Origin: Chloroflexota bacterium
GTDB taxonomy: Bacteria > Chloroflexota > Anaerolineae > Anaerolineales > Anaerolineaceae
Length of the DNA: 9,385 nucleotides
Reading direction: 5' to 3'
Assembly: GCA_029777225.1 (NCBI GenBank)
Contig: JAKOSR010000009.1
Span: 1-9,385 of the forward strand
Below the pieces are notes generated by a model. It worked only from the letters and a program-made list of their open reading frames with translations. It had not been told where the DNA came from and did no database searches. Each line of letters begins with the position of its first letter. Positions within the stretch are counted from its first letter, which is position 1. Shown in pieces: positions 6,642-9,385 of the stretch. The translations under genes were made by a program, and so were the position numbers.

Positions 6642-7262
6642 ATGATTAATACGGTAATTTTCGATTTGGGCGGCGTGCTGCTACACCTGCAATCGCAGGA
6701 CCAGATTCGCAAGTGGCTGAAGCGTTTGCGAGTGGACGAGAATGACCCGATTGCTCACACGCTGCTCTATCCGTCAGAGTCAAAGATATTCTGGGACCTG
6801 ATGCGCGGGAAGCTGAGCGAGCGGCAGTTTTGGCTGGAGACCGCCAAAGCGTGGCGCATTCCCAATTTTCTTGTGGCCCATGGATTGCGGCAAATCTCCG
6901 CGCCAAAAAACATGAACCAGCCCCTGGTGAATTACCTCACCAACCTGCGTGGCAAATTCAAACTTGGAATCCTGAGCAACGCGGGCGACGCGACGCGCGC
7001 CGCGGTGTTGAAAAACAATCGATTCGATGGGCTGGTGGACGTGATGGTGATTTCCGCGGAAGAAGGGTTTGCCAAGCCCGACCGGGAAATCTATGAAATC
7101 ACGTTGAGGAAGCTTGGATCGGAGCCCCAGGAATGTGTATTCGTGGATGATTTGCAGGAGAACATCCAGGCGGCCAGGGCATTGGGAATGACCGGCATTC
7201 AGCATATCGAGAATGAATCGACCATCAGGCAGCTTAACGCTGTCCTGTTCGGGAAGAATTAA
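6642..7262 (+). CDS. HAD-superfamily hydrolase (YihX-like phosphatase type)
   Basis: The 206-residue protein has all four HAD motifs in order. The nucleophile Asp8 is in VIFDLGGVLL. Motif II is Ser112 in ILSNAG, Lys145 is in AKPDREIY, and the metal-binding Asp169-Asp170 are in CVFVDD. A helical cap of roughly 85 residues lies between motifs I and II, as in subclass IA enzymes. The second Asp of the usual DxD motif is replaced by Gly10 (DLG), as in the YihX group of sugar-phosphate phosphatases, so a small phosphorylated metabolite is a plausible substrate. The exact one cannot be inferred. I chose the ATG at 6642 because it puts the beta-1 strand at residue 3, as usual, and GGAG (6627-6630) lies upstream. 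An in-frame ATG at 6624 would add six residues and sit almost at the transcription start. The gene is followed by rsmI after a single base, so the two are probably co-transcribed and translationally coupled. Confidence 0.88.
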   Translation: MINTVIFDLGGVLLHLQSQDQIRKWLKRLRVDENDPIAHTLLYPSESKIFWDLMRGKLSERQFWLETAKAWRIPNFLVAHGLRQISAPKNMNQPLVNYLTNLRGKFKLGILSNAGDATRAAVLKNNRFDGLVDVMVISAEEGFAKPDREIYEITLRKLGSEPQECVFVDDLQENIQAARALGMTGIQHIENESTIRQLNAVLFGKN

Positions 7263-7263
7263 G

Positions 7264-7956
7264 ATGCTGTACCTGGTTGCGACGCCAATTGGTAACCTGG
7301 GGGACATCACCTACCGGGCGGTGGAAATTCTCCGCGGGGTCGATTTGGTCGTCTGCGAAGACACGCGCAAGACGAACATTCTGCTGAAACATTTCGACAT
7401 TTCGAAACCGCTTTTCGCCTTCAATAATTACAACGAGAAAAAAGTGCTGCCGCGCCTGGTTCAGAAGCTCCACGATGGCGAAAACCTGGCCCTGGTAACT
7501 GACGCGGGCACACCGGGCATTTCCGACCCCGGTTACCTGCTTATCCGCGCCGCGCTCGACAACGGGCTGGAATTTTCCTCCATTCCTGGGCCCAGCGCGG
7601 TGATCATGGCGCTGACGCTTTCCGGACTGCCGTTGCACAGTTTCACCTTCCGGGGTTTCTCCCCCAACAAGGAAGGCCCACGGAAACGCTTCATGGCCGC
7701 CGACGTGGATTCACCTTACACGCTGGTCTATTACGAAAGCCCCTACCGCCTGGCCGCGTTCCTCGCTAACGCGCTTGAGGTCTTCGGCGATCGGCAGGCC
7801 ATTGTCGCCAATGACTTAACCAAGAAATTTGAGCGCGTCTACCGCGGAACACTCGCTGAACTGGTGGAGACCTTTAAAGAGGAAAAGATTTTGGGGGAAT
7901 ACGTGGTTTGTATTGCCGGGAATGAGGCCCTGAAGGCTAAAAAGACAGGGGTGTGA
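7264..7956 (+). CDS. rsmI: 16S rRNA (cytidine1402-2'-O)-methyltransferase
   Basis: RsmI uses S-adenosylmethionine to methylate the 2'-hydroxyl of C1402 in the 16S rRNA decoding centre. The product belongs to the tetrapyrrole-methylase fold. Signatures are VATPIGNLGDIT (5-16), CEDTRKT (31-37), LVTDAGTPGISDPG (77-90), IPGPSA (107-112), FRGFSPNKEGPRKR (129-142) and YESPYRL (157-163). At 230 residues it is shorter than the 286-residue E. coli protein. It ends soon after the GEYVV strand (211-215), so the small C-terminal domain is absent while the catalytic domain is complete. The HEHNE-like segment common in the family reads NNYNE (54-58). The ATG at 7264 follows the HAD stop codon by one base, and GGGAAG at 7251-7256 may serve as a weak ribosome-binding site. 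An in-frame extension to about 7213 exists but would overlap the HAD gene and has no family support. Confidence 0.95.
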   Translation: MLYLVATPIGNLGDITYRAVEILRGVDLVVCEDTRKTNILLKHFDISKPLFAFNNYNEKKVLPRLVQKLHDGENLALVTDAGTPGISDPGYLLIRAALDNGLEFSSIPGPSAVIMALTLSGLPLHSFTFRGFSPNKEGPRKRFMAADVDSPYTLVYYESPYRLAAFLANALEVFGDRQAIVANDLTKKFERVYRGTLAELVETFKEEKILGEYVVCIAGNEALKAKKTGV

Positions 7957-8665
7957 GGTCTTTCAAATCTGAATAGACATCCACGCCTTCGCCCTTTTTC
8001 AATAACCTGGTCACGGCGTAGGTCACTGGCGTGAAGAGGACTTCGACGCTGACCTTGAAGATGTAGTTGGTGAGGGTTAATGCCCAGAACAATTCCCAGG
8101 GAAAGACACGCGTGAGGGAGGCGATGAAGATAAAGACCGCAGTGTCCAGGAATTCCCCAACGATGGTGCTGCTGATTGTCCGAACCCACAGGAATTTGCC
8201 TTTGGTCACCGTTTTCATCACAGCCATGATGATGGCGTTTGAGAAACTGCCGGTCAGGTAGCCGAGGATACTGGCGAGCACAATCCCACCCGAACTGAAT
8301 CCGCCCAAAACGTTATCGAACGCATCCTGCCCGACATTTGCCTGCCAGGTTGCCTCGCCAGGCAGAAACCGGATCAGGAGAAACATCAAAAAGCTAAAAA
8401 CCAAGGCTCCAAAACCAACCCAGATGACCCGGCGTGAATTTTTATATCCATAAACCTCGGTCAACACGTCGCCAAAGATGTAGGCGATAGGGAAGAAGAT
8501 GGTCCCGGCGTCAAAGGTCATGGGGATTTTTCCGAGGGAAAACCCCCAATCAATCAGCTTCGCAGAAGAGGCGATATTGCTTAGGACGAGTACAAGCGTG
8601 AAGGTCACCATGACCAGGTCAAGGTAACGGAATACGTGGTCCTTGGGTTGTGAGGTGTTTTTCAT
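7937..8665 (-). CDS. yhhQ: Queuosine precursor transporter (VUT/YhhQ family membrane protein)
   Basis: YhhQ-type proteins import queuosine precursors such as preQ0/preQ1 across the cytoplasmic membrane for modifying the wobble base of GUN-anticodon tRNAs. The 242-residue product has about six hydrophobic segments, near residues 13-36, 52-68, 80-100, 125-150, 166-187 and 195-220. Family hallmarks are FFPIAYIFGDVLTEVYGYKNS (57-77) and RTISSTIVGEFLDTAVF (162-178). I chose the ATG at 8665, with a weak GGA six bases upstream. A TTG two codons earlier (8669-8671) is the alternative and would add Met-Pro. The 3' end runs 20 bp into the end of rsmI on the other strand. Which precursor is transported cannot be read from the sequence, and no queuosine biosynthesis gene lies in the window. 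Confidence 0.93.
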   Translation of the reverse strand: MKNTSQPKDHVFRYLDLVMVTFTLVLVLSNIASSAKLIDWGFSLGKIPMTFDAGTIFFPIAYIFGDVLTEVYGYKNSRRVIWVGFGALVFSFLMFLLIRFLPGEATWQANVGQDAFDNVLGGFSSGGIVLASILGYLTGSFSNAIIMAVMKTVTKGKFLWVRTISSTIVGEFLDTAVFIFIASLTRVFPWELFWALTLTNYIFKVSVEVLFTPVTYAVTRLLKKGEGVDVYSDLKDLTPLSF

Positions 8666-8682
8666 GGGCAATCCAATGCCAA

Positions 8683-8695
8683 GTTATACTACAAT
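8683..8695. promoter_or_regulatory. Overlapping divergent -10 elements for yhhQ (minus) and rsmE (plus)
   Basis: The 36-bp gap between the two divergent start codons contains TATAAC on the minus strand (8683-8688), overlapping TATACT (8685-8690) on the plus strand. A second plus-strand hexamer, TACAAT (8690-8695), follows. The shared TATA core could serve both directions. No clear -35 exists for either, and the rsmE start has no ribosome-binding site, so rsmE may be read from a leaderless or nearly leaderless mRNA. Confidence 0.45.
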
Positions 8696-8701
8696 TCGAC
8701 C

Positions 8702-9385
8702 ATGCAACGATTTTTCCTTTCCCCCAAGTGTTTCCTTGACCAAACCGTTCTGTTGGATGAACCCATCAGCCGGCAGATTAGCCAGGTGTTGCGCATGAAC
8801 GTGGAACAAGACCAAATCACCGTGCTGGATAATTCCGGCATGGAATACCTGGTTCAGCTGGCGGGATGGCAGGGGAAGCAATTACGCGGCCTAATCCTTG
8901 GGCAGCAGATGGGGAAGCGGGAGACTGCCCGGGCAATCTGGCTCTGCTTCAGCCTGACCCGGCGTGAAAAACTCGAATGGATTTTGCAGAAAGGCACAGA
9001 AATCGGCGTGGCTGGCTTTCAGCCTTTTGTGTCTGAGAGGAGCCTTTCACGTGAAATGACAACCGACCTGAAACGGCAAGCGCGCTGGGAAACCATTGTG
9101 AGGGAAGCGGCCGAACAATCACGCCGGTCCAGGTTACCAGAGGTGAGGCCTGTGTTGCCTTTCGACGCGTTGGTGAAGCGGGAACTGCCAGAGGTGACCA
9201 AGTTAATCGCCTGGGAGGATACCGAACCTTCCCTTCGAATTACTGGGGCTGTCTTGGGGGCAGGCCAGGACCACATTGAAGGCAGCATCCAGCTCGTAAT
9301 CGGGCCCGAAGGTGGATTTGGCAAAGCGGAAGTGGCGCTCGCGGAAAGCAACGGGTACAAGCCCGTTTCCTTGGGCGCTTCCACC
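8702..9385 (+). CDS. rsmE: 16S rRNA (uracil1498-N3)-methyltransferase, truncated at right edge
   Basis: RsmE, a SPOUT-class methyltransferase, methylates N3 of U1498 in 16S rRNA using S-adenosylmethionine. The frame runs open from ATG 8702 through 228 codons to the window end. Typical RsmE proteins have about 245 residues, so only the last ~15-25 should be missing. An N-terminal PUA-like RNA-binding region (about 1-70) is followed by the SPOUT domain. Its markers are ILQKGTEIGV (94-103), RQARWETIVREAAEQSRRSR (125-144) with the EAAEQS motif, and VIGPEGGFG (199-207), the SAM-binding knot strand. The sequence stops just after VSLGAST, where LRTETA would normally follow. The gene starts without a Shine-Dalgarno sequence and lies 36 bp from the divergent yhhQ start. 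Confidence 0.95.
   Translation, partial: MQRFFLSPKCFLDQTVLLDEPISRQISQVLRMNVEQDQITVLDNSGMEYLVQLAGWQGKQLRGLILGQQMGKRETARAIWLCFSLTRREKLEWILQKGTEIGVAGFQPFVSERSLSREMTTDLKRQARWETIVREAAEQSRRSRLPEVRPVLPFDALVKRELPEVTKLIAWEDTEPSLRITGAVLGAGQDHIEGSIQLVIGPEGGFGKAEVALAESNGYKPVSLGAST

Noticed and set aside
9019..9384. Minus-strand open frame at the right edge
   Set aside because: The plus-strand frame over the same bases is RsmE with intact motifs, so the minus frame is a shadow.

Overview
The window is a mostly housekeeping stretch of a bacterial chromosome. Its GC content is moderate, apart from an AT-rich first ~160 bases. The gene set and protein character suggest a Chloroflexota (Anaerolineae-like) bacterium: a class II FBPase remnant, Gmd, a T-box-controlled valS, a short RsmI, a VUT/YhhQ transporter, RsmE, and a large nucleosidase-like protein of unknown role. 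No 16S rRNA or marker tree supports this, so the taxonomy is inference. No phage, IS element, CRISPR array, tRNA or rRNA gene was seen.

Layout, left to right. (1) At 2-586 an open frame runs in from the left edge. Its 3' part is the C-terminal ~135 residues of class II fructose-1,6-bisphosphatase (GlpX). Its first ~54 codons encode hydrophobic, membrane-like sequence instead of GlpX. (2) At 694-1764 is gmd, a complete GDP-mannose 4,6-dehydratase with its own extended -10 promoter and a 9-bp inverted repeat upstream. (3) At about 1799-2030 is a T-box leader with a GUC (Val) specifier, a textbook antiterminator and a competing terminator. It controls valS at 2081-4771. (4) A hairpin terminator at 4779-4807 separates valS from the convergent gene at 4823-6541. 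That gene encodes a 572-residue protein with a C-terminal domain resembling nucleoside phosphorylases/AMP nucleosidase and an unrecognised helical N-terminal part. (5) Divergent from it, a HAD-family hydrolase (6642-7262) is followed after one base by rsmI (7264-7956). (6) yhhQ, a queuosine-precursor transporter on the minus strand (7937-8665), overlaps the rsmI tail by 20 bp and diverges from rsmE (8702 to the right edge, truncated).

Functionally, several genes converge on translation: valS charges tRNA-Val and senses its charging through the T-box, RsmI and RsmE methylate 16S rRNA, and YhhQ imports a precursor for a tRNA wobble modification. gmd (nucleotide-sugar synthesis) and the glpX remnant (gluconeogenesis) are metabolic neighbours with no visible link to that theme. 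The points most worth a second look are the GlpX junction, the two-domain nucleosidase-like protein, and the overlapping divergent promoter between yhhQ and rsmE. I do not see a clear undescribed multi-gene system.
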